64,000 nt of DNA, from the NCBI GenBank assembly GCA_963978895.1, contig OZ022242.1:35456352-35520351 (forward strand). The letters are read 5' to 3'. Within the stretch, counting starts at the first letter, position 1. The number at the start of each line of letters is the position of its first letter. Origin of the DNA: Erpobdella octoculata. Its lineage: Eukaryota; Annelida; Clitellata; Hirudinida; Erpobdellidae. The notes below the pieces were generated by a model. That model was not told the DNA's origin. It did no database searches and saw only the letters and a list, made by a program, of their open reading frames with translations. A program made the translations under genes and the position numbers. This document shows, piece by piece, positions 39,493 to 58,252 of this stretch.

Positions 39493-42204
39493 TTGTCATT
39501 TTAGTACTAGCAATGGCTATTGCTAACCCGAGATTTTATATATAAAAATGAATGTTTGTAAGTACGTATATATGCGAATCAAACGTAAACCGCTAAACAG
39601 ATTGCATTAAAATTTAGTACACTTAAGTAACACAATCAGCGGGTAATGTTTCTCAAGTTTAGAAAAAAAAACTTTAATCAGTTGATGTTTAATGGACAAT
39701 ATGCTTTTTCGTCAACGGTTGTAGATAAAAGTAAATTTTCTTTCTTCAAAATAAAAAAAACTGTTCAATTATTAATTGAATTAGAAAGCTTTTTTTAACA
39801 ATGTTCTTAACAGTTTATATTATCAGTAAATTTCTTAGTAGTTTAAAAAACAAATGAGAAGCATTTAAGCTAATGCACACAAAACAAATTTACATTGAGG
39901 CATTTTCTTAGCTAAAAAAAAACTGAGTACCAGAATAACTGTGTTAGGGAATATAGAATCATTTTGGAGTGCATTATTTGAACAACCGATTTGCACCAGT
40001 GTTACAACTTTTTTTTCGCAAAGGGTTAAAGAATGACAGTATTCTGCCACCAAACCTGGATGGTTTCAAACTGAACTCGATGCATGCAAATTAACAAACT
40101 GCAATTCATCGACTTAGCCTATCGAATTTAGTGTGATACATTATAACTTGTTCTGGAAATTTTGGAGGGACCATCAACAATGAAATTCTTCTAATAAATG
40201 GAATCATTGACATATGCACCTGATAATTTGCTTAACCATTATCAGTGTGGCTGCAGCAAAAACAAATGTGCTTCTCGTCGAGCGGCAACTTCAGCTGCCC
40301 AATTTTATGCTCATGCACTGAAAACTGTACAGATTGTCTTGAAGATCCAAGAGACAATCTCAGTCAGAAAAGTGACATAAACTTTGAGAAATATTTACTA
40401 TGTTATTTATTAGTTCTGTAAAGCTTCATTTATTTCACTGAGTATAATGTATGAGTAATTTTAGGGTTGATTTTACAATGTTTAATTTTACCGTTGTTTT
40501 TGAATTTTTACAATGTTTTATATATCAAAGTTAAATAAGAAATATATTCTATAAGAAAATTAAATTTATTTATTTTCTTAGATAAAGGGCTGTAAAGTAA
40601 AGTAGTCTGAAAAAGCAGAAGGCATAGGCGTAGCAAAGGGGCAGTAAGGGCAAGTGCAGTTATAAAATTGTTACAGTCCACCCGTGTTGTGAATATGATA
40701 AAGAGTGACTGAGACTACGCTGATCAACACAGCATATTGCTCCAAAATAAAAAAGTCAGGTTTTTTGTTGTAAAATACCTAAATAAAATAAGATATTTCT
40801 TGGAACCAGGGCACTTGGCAAGTTGAAACTTCAGATTCAGATAAACCAGCTCCACCTGATGCATCTGCAATAGCTGAAAATTCTAAGTTTTGATGTTAAA
40901 AAGAAGCGTCAAAAAAACTTTTTAAAGTGTTTTATTTAGCCCGCTACCTGTGTATTAAATTTAGGTTTTTTTTTATTTATATACACAAATGCGTCTTGAT
41001 TAAATCAATTTAAAAGTTTACAAAAGTGTCTTACGTAACTCTCCAAAGCACCGTTTAATTTGAAAAAATTAAATAAAACACCGTTTAAACAAGTGTTTTT
41101 AAAACAAGTGTATTTAAAATCTTTTTGTGTCTAATAAACAAATTCAATTATAAATAGTTTCATTTTTGATAAACTCCCTCAACGCCTATGCAGAAGGGTG
41201 TAGCGGTAACAATTAACAAAGATAAAGTCTTGTCTTTTTGTGAGGGCCGGCTAAGTATTAAAAATGGACATTAGATGTTTAATAAAAATAAAAAATTCGT
41301 TTCTAAATTTGGAATAGTTTCCAAGATATAAAGCTTTAAAGCGCAAAAATTTATCACGTTGTCAACATGTTCATTAAATGCCACGGCCATTAGCTTTAGA
41401 CTTTATTCCTGCAAAATTTTGCAGTGATTTTTTGTTAGAAAAATTTTGAAATAGCTTCTATCTAACCACATTATATATATATATGCTAAAATCAGTAAAA
41501 TCATTTAGTTCCTTGATGTGAAGAACGAAACTTTGTTTCAAGACACCTGAGAAGTGTCAGCCAATGTACATGTAAATAACTTTTTCAACTTTTAAATTAC
41601 ATTTTGAAGGGGGTTAAATTTTTCAGCTAGTTATGTAGGCGTGTTTTTTAACAGTCTGTTGGCTGTTAAAAAAAATGTGTTGCTTTATTTTTTATTCTTG
41701 TTCAGTTGTCAAATTTAATAAAAAAATATTTTAGTTGAAGGGCTAAATTTTGTTAGTTTGTCTTCTTAAATTATTTTATTTGAAATGCTTATGCGCAATC
41801 AGTTAAAACATAACAAGTTTTTTACTACTTAGAACTCTTAAGTTTAATGAATTTTTCTAGTGTTGACGTTTTTTTAATAGCGACAGAGAAACATGAAAGC
41901 GTGTTAAGAAAAACGGGGTAATAAAGCTAAATTAAATTTGTCGACTCAAAAATCTTAATATGAAATGACCGTTTTGTAATACTAGAAAATTTCCTTATTG
42001 AACCAGGTCTTCCCTTCTAAATTTGAAAATAAACAAATAAAAGATATGAGATGGGGAAAAAGAGACTAAGAATAGACAAATCGTACCAGGAACATTTATT
42101 TTATCCATTCTGGTAAGGAAAAAATTAGATCAGCAATATGGAATATGTGAAAGAGATGATTGAGAAATTAAGACATGGAGTTAAGGCGAGCACAAACTAT
42201 TTAA
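39493..42204. other. Non-genic region upstream of gene D, with a Cys-rich frame
   Basis: The sequence near 39530-39620 resembles a TA-rich element start. A plus-strand frame at 40198-40380 contains HYQCGCSKNKCASRRAATSA, similar to the Cys-rich CXC-like tails of some invertebrate mobile-element proteins. A decayed copy of the same frame is at about 59630-59740. From 40320 to 41475 the left unit has about 1.15 kb absent from the right unit. No host gene is seen. Confidence 0.4.
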
Positions 42205-46344
<4,140 letters not shown>

Positions 46345-46614
46345 ATGTTAAAATTAAATGTTATCCTGATTGTTGTTTCTGCATTACTTCTTTCTAAAAG
46401 TTTGTGAAATTTAGTTGATTGCATAAATTTTTATAATCGAAAAATGTCAAAATGGTTTAAAATTATTTTATTTTTCAAATAAAATAATTTTTATTTTTTT
46501 ATTTTCCAATATCTTCGTTTTACAAAGATTCATTTGCTCTTCGACGAAATCTTGCTTTGAACAAGAAAGCCTACCAGAGTTCAACATATAAGTACTACAT
46601 TCCATATCCAGCCA
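46345..46614 (+). pseudogene. Gene F copy truncated at the duplication junction
   Basis: A signal-peptide exon at 46345-46399 (MLKLNVILIVVSALLLSK, GT donor) is followed by the start of an FTP exon from about 46534. It runs through SFALRRNLALNKKAYQSSTY and ends abruptly after CAGCCA at 46614. There the sequence becomes the start of the right duplication unit. It matches the intact gene F at 62640-62910 closely, including the intron. It can at most encode a signal peptide and a short FTP stub. Confidence 0.88.
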
Positions 46615-47866
46615 ATTAGCTAATTTTGGAAGACATGTTTACAGAGAATTTTTAGGGGCACATTTGTTAGACCTTGTTCCAGGGTGCCAAAAATCCCAGC
46701 TACGCTTTTGGTTAAAGAAACAGTTGCCAAAATCTTTACAAATCAGTTTCTTAAATGTCCGTAATTCTGGCAATATTTGTTAGTTGGTTACTGCAGCGAA
46801 AGGTTGATGCTACTTCTTGGTCCATCTTCAGCTAAAATGCGGTTTCCAGCGGTCTTGAGTTTTCCTCTTTGAATAACAAAAGTAGCCGAAGACGATGATT
46901 TTAAACGTCTTTTAACAAGGAAGACTGTTACCTTGCAAATGGAGAAAAATAAAAAATAAATAAGCTGGCGCCATGCCGTTGGTGGATAAGTTTACAAGAA
47001 CTGCCGCCAATTTAATTCTAATTATTTCTCCACAGTCAACCTGTGCAGACTAACCAGGATTGGGTTAGTATGTTTATTTTTTTTCCTTTGCTCCATAAAA
47101 TATGGTGCCGAGTTCAGAGCTGATCTTAGCAATTAACTGATTTTTCTTTGTGACCCAGCCAAACCAGAGCTGTTATAAGCCTGGACAAAACGAGATAAAA
47201 CACAAGTGTATGTAGAAAAAAGCCGATGGTTGTCTAATTAGCCTTGGAGCGGAAAAACACGCACGAATGATTTAGCTAAATCAGCATCCTGATATATGTC
47301 AAAATCTCGCAATGACCAAGATAGCACCACCATATCCTGACCGATTCAAATCGGATTTTTTTTGCCGACCACATCTGACAAGATATGATGCAGGCCAGAT
47401 AACCTACGATTTTTCCGAATTCAGCTAGAGACCACATGAGCGCATATAAAAATCAACCTTATCTCAAAGACAGAAAGCAACTTTTTTTCAAGTACACAGG
47501 GGCAATATATTTGAGTATTGCTAGCGCAGAAATGACTGGGCAGTCCGTTACCAGATATATTGTCCTCTGGTTTACTAATGAACATCAGAATAATCACGGG
47601 TTAGTCATTGGACATAATTATTTTTTTTATAAAACAAACTAAGAAATTCTTGTTTTACTAAGTATTTTATTATATAACAACAATGACTCAAACTGCTCAA
47701 GTAACAAGCCAAGTGAAAATAAGTTTATTAACAAATAAACATTAATAATAAAAAGGAATAGTCAAATTAAAAAAATAAAAATGATAATGAATACGTTAGA
47801 GATTAACTCAAATGATTAACAGTGTAAAAAACTGATTCAATACTGTATTACATAATGAGTTTTTTG

Positions 47867-50800
47867 TTAATATATGTCTCGATGATTTGAAATGAAAGTG
47901 TTTGCCAACTCATGAAGTTTTTCAAATTTTTGCTAAAAAGTAGAATAAATTAATTGATTATTCTAATAATAATAACCACAATAGTAATTTCATAAAAGCA
48001 ACTAACCCAGCTAGGATAATAAACAAGATTATTGGGTTGAGTCTCAAGAATGTTTTGATATATTGCTACTTCTCTACATTTAACGATGTGATTTATTACG
48101 TTGCAGCCTGCCATAAAAGACTGTCCCAATCCAACATCCGATCTTTAAGAAAATTATACAAATTGAAATTACTTTGATATGTTATGAATAAATAAATTAT
48201 TTTTTAATGTATTTGTATTACTTGACGAATACACATATGACATCTTCTGTATTCAAACATTGAAAAATGTCCACGAATGTTGAAACTTTCATAAAATCTG
48301 ATTCCAATTTGATGACAAATACATCGATCAAATGAGCAGAATCAGTTGAAGGAGTGTTTTCCTGAAAACAATTTGCCAAACATAAGATATTTTCAAATTT
48401 GTTATTCAACGTACGGCAATAAGTTTGTTAAACTAAGAGTTTTAAATTGTTAAATTTTAAAGTTGGCTTTGCTTGGGTATAAACAAAATGAAACTGCAGC
48501 TGATATGTGAGCATGAAAGTTTGGCGAATGGTTTTGTACGGTTTCGTACAGTTCGGAAAATAAATTGTCTCCTAACTCCTAATGTTCAGCTTTAGTTGGG
48601 ATCGGAAGAAATGTTGGTCCAAATTTCCTAAAACCGAAAAAAACCGATTTTTCCGGGGTATTCGGAAGAGAACGTAATGAACTTCTATGTTTTTTTCTAA
48701 AATAACCTCTTAGTTTTGCATATTAAAATTAGTGTGTCAACAAAATAATTTAAACTAGAAAAAAATAAATACGAAAATCTATCAGCCTACTCCAAATTAG
48801 TGCATTTCATAACTGAATAATTAACACCACATACATTTTGTAAAAAATCTTTATGTAAATAAATTAAAAACTTAATAATAACTTACGTATATTTGCTCAG
48901 CTTTGCCTAAATTTTCATAAACAAAAGTCTGAACTGATGATTCTAAGGATATTTTCAAAAGCACTCCTTCTTCAATGTTTTTCATAGATAATAATTTAAC
49001 TGTGACATTTTTAGTTTGAAATGGTTTGTCTGTGGAAGGCAGAAAACTCGTATCCTGTGTGGGTGAGTCAAAAAATCAGAAAAGAATTTAAAAGTTAAAA
49101 GTCAAAACATAACTAAATGGGTTATCAAAATATCACTATTGTATACAATGTTATCCTTGTGTACCTCTTTTTGTTCAAGAACAATCACTTGACGGCAATT
49201 CCTTGAGATTTTTGACCAAATGTTTTCAAAATCATTCTCAATAAAAAGTCTAAAGTTGAGACGTTCGTCCATCTGGAAGTACAAAAATAACTGCTGTGTA
49301 TTAAATAAACATCAATTAAATCATAAGATTGCAAACTAAATTGTATGTGTACATTGCGTACACATTAAGACATAAACTAAAGGTTTTGAATCATTGTTTG
49401 TCCGGTCGTCAAATTAATAATTTTCTATAAAAAATGTATTAAGCTTTTGTTAAAAAGTATTTAATATTTGCAGTGATTGACTTTTACTTAAAACCAACCT
49501 TATTTGTGATTTCAGAATTATGTGGCTCAACGCTTTTATCAGTTGAAGAAGAAACATTAGTTAAAGCCTGCAAGTTAAAATTTTTACCAGTTTACTAACC
49601 AATACAACAGCAGTTTTTTATTTTGATTAGTGTGAAATAACTTAATTCAGCTATAAAATTAATTTTTGAATAATCATTAACACCTTGTACTGATTTTCTA
49701 GATAAATTCTTTCTTTTCCGAGTCTTCGAGAAGCCTTATAAAACTGTACAAATTCTTCAAACGTGTACGTTGTGGCACCCATTTCAGCTTCTCTCACAAG
49801 ACATTTGTAAACAAAAATATATTGTGCCTTAAAATATCATTAACAACTTGAGAGAATGTGACATAATAAACATTTACTATTTTAACTTAGTAACCTGTTT
49901 TTCCACCATTTGCATTCTGCTTTTTCGCAAATTACAAACGCATTCAGGAACACTTAAGTCTTCTCCTTGATGTCCTCTACGTAATAAATCTGTGATTGCA
50001 ATGAAACAACCAGTTCTTCCTATTCCAGCACTACAACCAGATAATTTTTGTTAATTATTGCAACATTATCAATGTAATTTGTTTAAGTTATAACTTACTT
50101 ATCAGTAAACAATTAATATTAAAACCACAGTTGCATTCGATGTCAAATGATCATCACAATGTATAGATATTTCAAAAAAAAATTAATGTTAATAAATTTA
50201 GTAGTAAACTCAATTAAACATCGCGTTTATTGATTTATATAGAGAATTTTATATATCAATACATTATTATAATAACCTGCAATGGACAAGAACATTACAA
50301 GGTTTTGTATCATAAAGTCTTCTGTAATGTCTGCAAAATGACAAAAACATTTCCAAATTTTCCGGAACATAATGATCTGGCCAACCTTTGAAATGCAAAT
50401 GAGTCAATTCACGTGTTTCGTCTTCCTGTTAAAAAACCATTTTAACTAAATAACATGTTGTTTGTATACTATGCGCTATAACAAAAAACCCTAACTTTGG
50501 AAATAGATAACTTTGTTACAGAGTATCCTGGCCAGGAAAGTGAAGATTTATTTAAAATGATGAAATTGCATACTTTTATTGTTTCCATTAAGGGCCAATA
50601 TTGCTCACATTTCACCTTCAGTGTATTATAAAAAAAAAATTTGTTATGTCTGTTTGTGTATTATTCATGTTATTTTAAGATTTTGTTATTGTATGACTAT
50701 ATAAGGAGAACCTTGTCGTTTTCCAAAACGTTGCATAACATAACAATAACTTTAATTTCTTCTTGCCATATCATCCTCCAGAAATCATCAACACTCTCTT

Positions 50801-53800
50801 TTGTTGGTCCTATTTTGATAAAATTGAAATCTTTTCAATGAAAATTGAACAAACTACTAATTTAATCAATTGCACTTGAAATTTGATAATGATTTAATAA
50901 ACTGCAAGTAAAGCTTTGTGCAACAGTTGTTAAGTTCTAGAATTCTAACCTTGTGTTGCAATCAATGTATTGCTCATAACACCCTGAATACAATTTATGC
51001 AACGTTATTGAACATTTTATCGCATTCTGCTAACCCGTTACTGACTACTAATAACTAACCTTTATGTAACTTGCATTGATATAATCTGGATAAATTTTGT
51101 TTGATTCGTCTCGTAGAATAACTCTGTTGCTTTCATCTGAACAATTGAGAAAGTGAAACAAAATCAGATGTTCATAAAAGATTGTCAATAATTAACAAAT
51201 GTACGACTGAAGTGTGTTTACGTGAGTTTCTATAAATGATACTAAATTTAATCTATACATCTGCAAACTTAACAAAATCAAGCAAAACTTTAAAATAAAG
51301 CTCCAAATAAAACTAAATAAATTGCAGATTTTGCAAGTTAACAGTTAAATAATTTGTGATCTAAAAATTAAATTAAGTCTACAAAAAATACTAACAAGGC
51401 AACACGTTTTTAAAACGATTTCTCTTTTTCAGTTTATCTTGTTTTCCATATGTCTTAGTTTCTATGCCTTCTTTGTTTAACATCTTTGAGACACATAGAC
51501 ACATTTTTTTCATTCAATTATATTTGCAGCAAATTGTTGAATATATAAAATTTTGTTATTTGTTGCTATTATAGTTATTTCTATTATTATTGTGGTTGTT
51601 TTTAAAATAAAAATTAATTTATGTTAGAAAAAAAAGTTTACTTCAAATTCTGTATTGATTGTTGCTAAATTGGATTCAAAATAACCAGGCATTTTTTCAA
51701 GTTTTACTCGATGAAATTCATCTAGTGTTTCATAGTCTTCAGTCACTTTAATAATTAAAAATGTCGCACAAATGTGTAATCGAATGGTATTAAATGAAAA
51801 AAAAAACATAAACTTACATATATTAGTAGTTGTTCTCATTTCTATTTCTTGTTTTTTTGGTAACTTCTGTAGTCTACACATATCATCAAAAACAAAAACA
51901 TTACTTTAAATCATCATCAAATAATGAATAATTTTTAAACCTTTTACGATATATGTAAATTATAAAAAGAGCTAAGAGGATGACGATGAAACCCATTATT
52001 ATGCCAACGATGAGACCTGAAATACAAAATAATACATTGAACAAAATAATTTTTTACTTAACTTACAAGTGTAAGTTTTTTGGTTTTTTTTTAAATTACC
52101 TTTTGGCGCCTGATTTTTACATATGTAACTATTATCAATAACAATGCATTTTTGATTGATCGGGCATATGTCTTTTCTTTCGCATATGTCTGTAAGTATT
52201 ACGTTGTCGGTGGTTAACCAGTTGAAAATTATGAAAATTTCTATTTAAAAAAAACCTTCACAGAATGCTGTTGTGTTCAATTCATCAATACACACTTGGT
52301 TTATTTGGCAATCTCCTTTTTTAATAGAACAATCTAAAATGGGAATAAGGTAGTTCTCAAACTTTTGCTATAAAGTATGAAAACAAATTAGCTTATAACT
52401 GCAAAACAAACTTAAATTAATTGATTGTTTTACTTATCTGGTAAATTATTATTTTATTGACTTATTATTCGTTTTTATTTAACTTCATTTGTTTGTTGCA
52501 TGTTTGATGGTTCGTAATTTCAAGCTTTATCTAATTGAACTGAAACTTGGAATAGAAATGTATCATTAGTGACAATGCAACATTTACTAAATTCGAGACA
52601 CAAAAATGTTTAATAAAAATATAATTAAAAATAAAATGTTTAATTCTGGTGATATAATCCAACATCATTAACAAACAAAAATCGTAGATAGAAAAATTAA
52701 ATACAATTAACTTTAACAATTTATAAGTGTATACATTTGCTCAGTTGATTTTCTGTAATTTTTTGAAGAAATCTGTAATTGTTCATATTTCTCTTTTACT
52801 AAAGGTTTTGGTCCTTAAAAATCGATTACAAAAATCAAAGACTAAAAAGTTGAAAATAATACAATTAGCCAATATTTTTGAAAACACGCTTCTATTTAAA
52901 TTCACTTAAATGCGATTTATTTATAGCAAACGTTTGTGAAATGATTTTCTGTAAAGACTAGTTTTTCCCGGTATAATCAACGTTAGTTTTATAGCAAGAA
53001 TTAACATCAAATGTGTGAACAATGATGATGGTCTGATATTGAAGTTGTCGGATGCTGTTGATGTTTCTTTGATACCGTTGTCCATAAAGCGCAAAGAACT
53101 GTGAAACTCTTTTTTGAAAATTTGGTTAAAAATAAATAATTTATGAAAAAATATGCATTAAACTAACAAATTTTATTTACGGCAAAAATACTGAAAATTG
53201 CATGTATTCTTAGTTTAGTACATATTTTTGAAGGATTGGTTTTTTAAACTAAGATATGTTTCTAATCTACCCTGCTGTTTTAATACCTATTGTATCTCAC
53301 TATTTTGTGGTTCTGTTCATACATTCATATGTGGGTTTCATAAAAAATCAACAGTTTTTTGACAACCTATTAACCATATGCCATTCAAACATTAGCTGCT
53401 GCCCGTCAAACAAAAAAGCGTTCATATGACGAAGTGAAATTGTCTCAAAACTCATTTGAAACATATCCGCCCAGTTGCCCAGATGAACTGCAGCTGAAAA
53501 TAAAACAAATTCAAAGAACGGCTGGTGGGTATTTACCATTTTCTACCCAAAGAAGACTTTGGTAATGACAAAACTTTTGCATCAAGTTACCTTTCTATTG
53601 TTGGAACAACATAAATGTAAGAACAAACATTTTCAAAACTAAAATACGTCATTAATAATTTGAGAACAGATTTGTCTAATGATATTTTTAAGTCACTGTT
53701 GGTGTTAAGTACATCAAATCTAAAGCAATTTTTGTCTGCTATTTTGATATCTCAAAAACAATTTTACCATTTCCACTAATGCAGGTGCTCACCTGTAGTA

Positions 53801-56800
53801 AATCAATGTGTTATTAAATATTAACTAAATAAAACTATTAAACAAATAATTAAAAATAACATCTATATTTTGATTATTTTTAGTTCATTTTGGAAATTTG
53901 AAGGCAGCTTAATAAAACCCTTTACTCAGGGAGGTAAAATATAAACGTTGATGCATTATAGCCCTACACAGCCATGATAATTTGTACCTGTAAAAACGAG
54001 CCAAACATGGAATTTTGTGCCTATAAAACGGCTAAATAGAACCATGAATTGTTAGCCTAGGAATTAAGCCAAACCGGTCCAAAATACTGAAAAGCCAGAT
54101 CGTGACCTGAAAATTGACTGGTGTTGGGTTTTATCATGCATGGTTCAAATTCTCAAATTTTTACGCGCGCGAAGCCAAACATAAAGGGCACATTGAAAAT
54201 TAACTATTTGATTAAGACATGTTTGAAAAGTAATACAATTTTGACACTAGTCATTATTATTCAAATACAACTTAACTTGTAGTTTCATAAATAGCTTTAA
54301 TTACTTCTGATACTACAAGATTCGCCAGACCATCCAAGACGGCAGCCATCTGGACATAATCCTTCCTTAAATGTACATCTTGTGTTGTTGAGACACTTAC
54401 ATTCTGATTTGCAATTGTCACCAAATTTTCCATTTGGGCATTCTTAAATAAAACATTTGAAATTATTCTATTAAAATCCAAAATAGCAAAATGGCTCTTA
54501 CAAACTCTTCTTAAGTGGTTATGAACAAACAAAACATATATAAAAACAATCCAGATCTCATTCAATCATATTAAACAACATAATCCATGTTTAAAATAAC
54601 AATATGATGTTTAAATTTTGTTTTGACGATTTCCATTCACATTACAACAGAGCTTAAAAACGTATAAAAATTCATTCTGGACTTAGTTATAGTTTTAAAA
54701 TTAAAATGAGATTTTGAAAAAAAAACCTAAACAAGATGACCAGCTGTTTTCTTGGTAGCTAAAATTCGAACATACACACAATCCCTCGTTATAAATTGAA
54801 TAAATGCAGATTTCATTGCTGGAACAGTTGCCATTATTATTGGAACAATCTGGAAAAGAACAACAATGTTGATTTTTAATTGTTCACCTACAAGAAACAA
54901 TAAATTAAAAAATAAACTTACTTCTTTGATTACAACTTGCACCAGACCACCCAGGATGACATCCATCTTTACATGAACCTCCCATAAGCGAACAACGACT
55001 TTTATTGAGACAATTGCAATTCAATGTACAGTTGTAACCGTATGTTCCATTGGGACAAACTAATATATTTTTGTATTTATTTTATAAAAACCTAATTCTT
55101 TTATTAATTTTTTTACTATAAAAACAATAACTTTTTTTAATTTCATAAAAATGTTTATTATGCTTAAAATAAATGTTACCTGAATACAAATCAATTTTGC
55201 TGGATGTAACAATAGAATCTGCCTTTGTCTCATTAGAACAGTAGCACGAGGTAATGTTCTGTTAATATACTTAAGTTTAAAATTTTGTTCCACTTAATAA
55301 AATGTATTTATATAAAAACACTAACAACTTCAGCGGCAAAACTGAAACCATATCCAGCACACCTCTCAATACAAGAAATATTTATTTTTTCAAATAATGT
55401 TGCGTCTGTTTTTGGCATATCAATTATTTCCACAATCTGTGATGAATTATCGACATTACCTATAATTAAAACAAATTGCAATTTGTATTATTATTATGTA
55501 CATTTAAGATCGGAACAATCTATTAATCAATTGGTGTTTATTAGTCGCTTAAAAATTAAATAAGTTTTGAAAAAGCGTCAACAAGAAAAAAATGATATGT
55601 ATAAAAAAGATGGGATTTTAAAAAATATTTGAAATTGGTTATGGTCAAACATTCACGCATGGATGCTGAAAAGTTGTTTTAGAGAAGGAAAAAGCTTTTC
55701 TTCCATAGCTATTACGAGTCCGATGAGCGATCATGTCGCGAAAAAATGCAGCGCAAAGTTGATTTTTTCTTGGGCAGTTCAAGCAGAGGTTGATAAATTC
55801 GAGTATATACGATGTAGAAAAAAGTTGAATGTCAGCAAACGTTGCTTGTGTACCACTCTGGTTGAAATAAGAAGCCGATATAGCTGACAGAGGATTAAAG
55901 AAATGCGATCACAAAGTGATGCATCAGCCATCTGATTAGGAGCAGACTGAAGAAATATGATTCATGGCTCATAATGTTCCCAGTCTATTACGACTACAAG
56001 GCTACAAATACGTCTAAAGTGCAAAATAACTAAAGTCGAATAGACAAACTGAGTGATGTCAGAGAACAAAAATTCAATTTATTTAGGAGCACTGGATGAC
56101 ACAGAGCAGACGATGAAGCAAAAGTTCGTGATCCAAGCGATCGAAAAAAGTAGTGATATCAAGCAGTAGCAAAACAGTCACATTCAACCCGGTCAAACGC
56201 ACGGATAGTATTGTTTTAAAAGTTTAGGATTGCCGTCTCAGTAGAACGGAAGCGGTCAGAACCAGACCGTATTAGGGTTAAGCAATCTTTTTGACAATAA
56301 CTAATACGTTTAAACAGCTTAGAAGTAAAAAAAGAATTAAACTAGGTTAATAGTTTTTGGATTCTAAATGTGTTTAGATTTTGGTTTTGCAACCTTTGAT
56401 AAATAATCTCTTTTTTGAGCAAGATGTTAGATCAGATGATTAGAAAGAAAAATTTGGAAAAAACCCAAGATGGGTGCAAACACACTGCAAAGCTTTTCAA
56501 TAATTTATGTAGGGATAGAGCCAAGTTTACAATTACCGAAAAACAATAGGCTAGAAAGCTGTTTGAAATTGCCAGGTGAAACTCCCACAAAAAGCAGCCA
56601 GACCGGAAGCATGACTCAAAGATGGGTTAACAAATAAAGGTGGAACTCTATAGAAGCACCGATGAAAGATTTAAAAGAAAGCTTATGATACCCAGCATTC
56701 ATGACCATTACCAGCATCCTCTAGAAGTCTACGGCAAAAGATAGCTAGAACTTTTATCGGAAAAAGTCGACGCTTAAACCAGCGTTGCTTCCACCAAGGC

Positions 56801-58252
56801 TCGCCATAATGAGTACCGAAATGCCTTAAACGACGCTCCAGTCAAACAGTCAGGCTTTTTAATTGACAGTATTGAAAAACTTACCGAAAGCAGGCAGAAT
56901 TTCAGCATCATAAAAATTCAAAACTGATCAGTGGTTAAATCAGAATCTGCGGCCGATGATCCGATCAGAACCGAGATTTCTACATCCGATTTGAAAGAAG
57001 CTAGATCAAATGCTATGAAGGCAAGGAATTAGTTCAGTGGAAGACGTAGTTGATTTGTACCAAACCGCAAAATATTAAACGAATGATCCAAAGAAAAACT
57101 GTGATAAACGCAAGCAGGTCCAAAAAATCATGTTAAATTAAAACTTTGAAAATTTCACCAACTTTCATTACATTGTGATCCACTCCAGCCTTCTTGACAT
57201 CCACTTTCACATGTTCCATTGACTCTATCACATGGTAGGTTTTTGTAGCAGTTGCACAGTTTGTCACACTTGTCTCCATAATAACCAGTTGTACAAGCGG
57301 CTAAACATATATGTTTCAAAAAATAGATGTGTTACAAAACTTTCATGGTACAATTAAAGCACAGAAATTAATTGCAAAAAAAATAATTTGTTTTTCATAA
57401 TTAAATAGCAAACATAATTTTACTTAATAACAAAATTGAGGTATTAAAAATTTTAAATTTTAAAAAATTATTTTTAAGCATGTTTGTAAAAAATATTCAA
57501 GAAATATCTACAATAACTAATTAAACAGATTTTGGTTATAGTCACCACTTAGTGTTATCGTTTGTTAAAGAATTTAAAAACACAATATTGTTAAAATTAT
57601 TCGAGTAAGTTGTTTGATTTTATATTAACTGTTTAAAATGGTCACCATTTTCTTTGAAAGCTTCATCTCCAAAAATTTGAATTTCACAGATGGTCAAGTA
57701 ACCGGGACCTGTGATTGGTTGTTGCACTATGACGTAACGTCCTGGAGGTGTATTTGGACGACAAATGAGTGTCATATTCTCAAGAGGATTTGCTTTGTTT
57801 GGTGATTGTATACACAGTGGATAAGCATATCTCACTGGTGGGTTGGTGTTTTTGTTGAAATCATTTGTTGTGCCTATGTATAGATATCCCATTCTCAATT
57901 GTGTTTCATCTTGAAAATTTAAACTTTATGTTAGAATATGAAATTGCACCTATTAAGATCATAATAACTATCAATACAAGTGTTCATCTAGCTAATTTAT
58001 TATTTTAAATTACCGTTTGCAATTGCGTTATAATTTGCGTCTGTTGTTGTTTCGTATCTTGGAGTAAGTATCACGTGACTAATGTAGTAGACAACGTTCA
58101 AATCAACAACCAACCAATTAGGACCTCCTGGACTATCAGCTCCATGAGCACAATATGCAAATTCTTGGTTATAAATTTTATCAATAGCTTTATTTGCATC
58201 AAGACCATTCTGATAAGTTGAACTTTGATAAGCAGTCAATTGTGTGAGCTTG
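47867..58252 (-). CDS. Gene E: receptor-type tyrosine phosphatase with FTP, EGF and WSC ectodomain
   Basis: Minus-strand exons: FTP about 58016-58252 and 57650-57913; EGF about 57165-57301; WSC about 55325-55458 and 55184-55262; EGF about 54922-55060, 54726-54852, 54308-54446, 52255-52334 and 52101-52193; transmembrane about 51943-52018 (GLIVGIIMGFIVILLALFII); juxtamembrane about 51822-51877; phosphatase exons near 51644, 51398, 51059, 50949, 50714, 50493, 50279, 49896, 49682, 49499, 49164, 48886, 48217, 47996 and 47867-47935 with the stop. D1 keeps WPDHYVPE and VHCSAGIGRTG. D2 reads FVKRSDVGLG in place of the catalytic loop and is inactive. The closest relative is gene D, from the tandem duplication. 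No signal-peptide exon could be assigned upstream. Confidence 0.85.
49896..51747 (-). other. Gene E phosphatase domain D1
   Basis: The exon series matches gene D exon for exon, with WPDHYVPENLEMF and VHCSAGIGRTGCFIAITDLL. Catalytic Asp, Cys and Arg are present, so activity is expected. Differences from gene D are scattered substitutions without frameshifts, consistent with both copies being under selection. Confidence 0.87.
52335..54307. other. Gene E intron with a hAT insertion
   Basis: Nearly 2 kb between EGF exons. The ends match the corresponding gene D intron (30836-32110). The middle holds the hAT transposase fragment listed next. No other exon is visible. Confidence 0.5.
53330..53780 (+). 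pseudogene. hAT-type transposase C-terminal fragment
   Basis: Reading the plus strand through stops gives PDELQLKIKQIQ, then SSYLSIVGTT, and then EQTFSKLKYVINNLRTDLSN. This matches the C-terminal dimerisation region of hAT/ZBED-like transposases, where a CEQTFS-type motif is typical. Two stops lie just before EQTFS, so the copy is dead. It is missing from the paralogous gene D intron. Confidence 0.65.
55463..57164. repeat. Gene E intron filled by an interspersed repeat
   Basis: The block from about 55500 to 57120 aligns with 34945-35690 in gene D and partly with the gene C intron repeat. A 74-residue frame at 55663-55887 is not conserved in the gene D copy, so I do not call it a gene. The element is GC-richer than its surroundings. 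Confidence 0.55.

Noticed and set aside
55663..55887. 74-residue plus-strand frame in a gene E intron
   Set aside because: The paralogous gene D sequence does not keep the frame, so it is part of an interspersed repeat.
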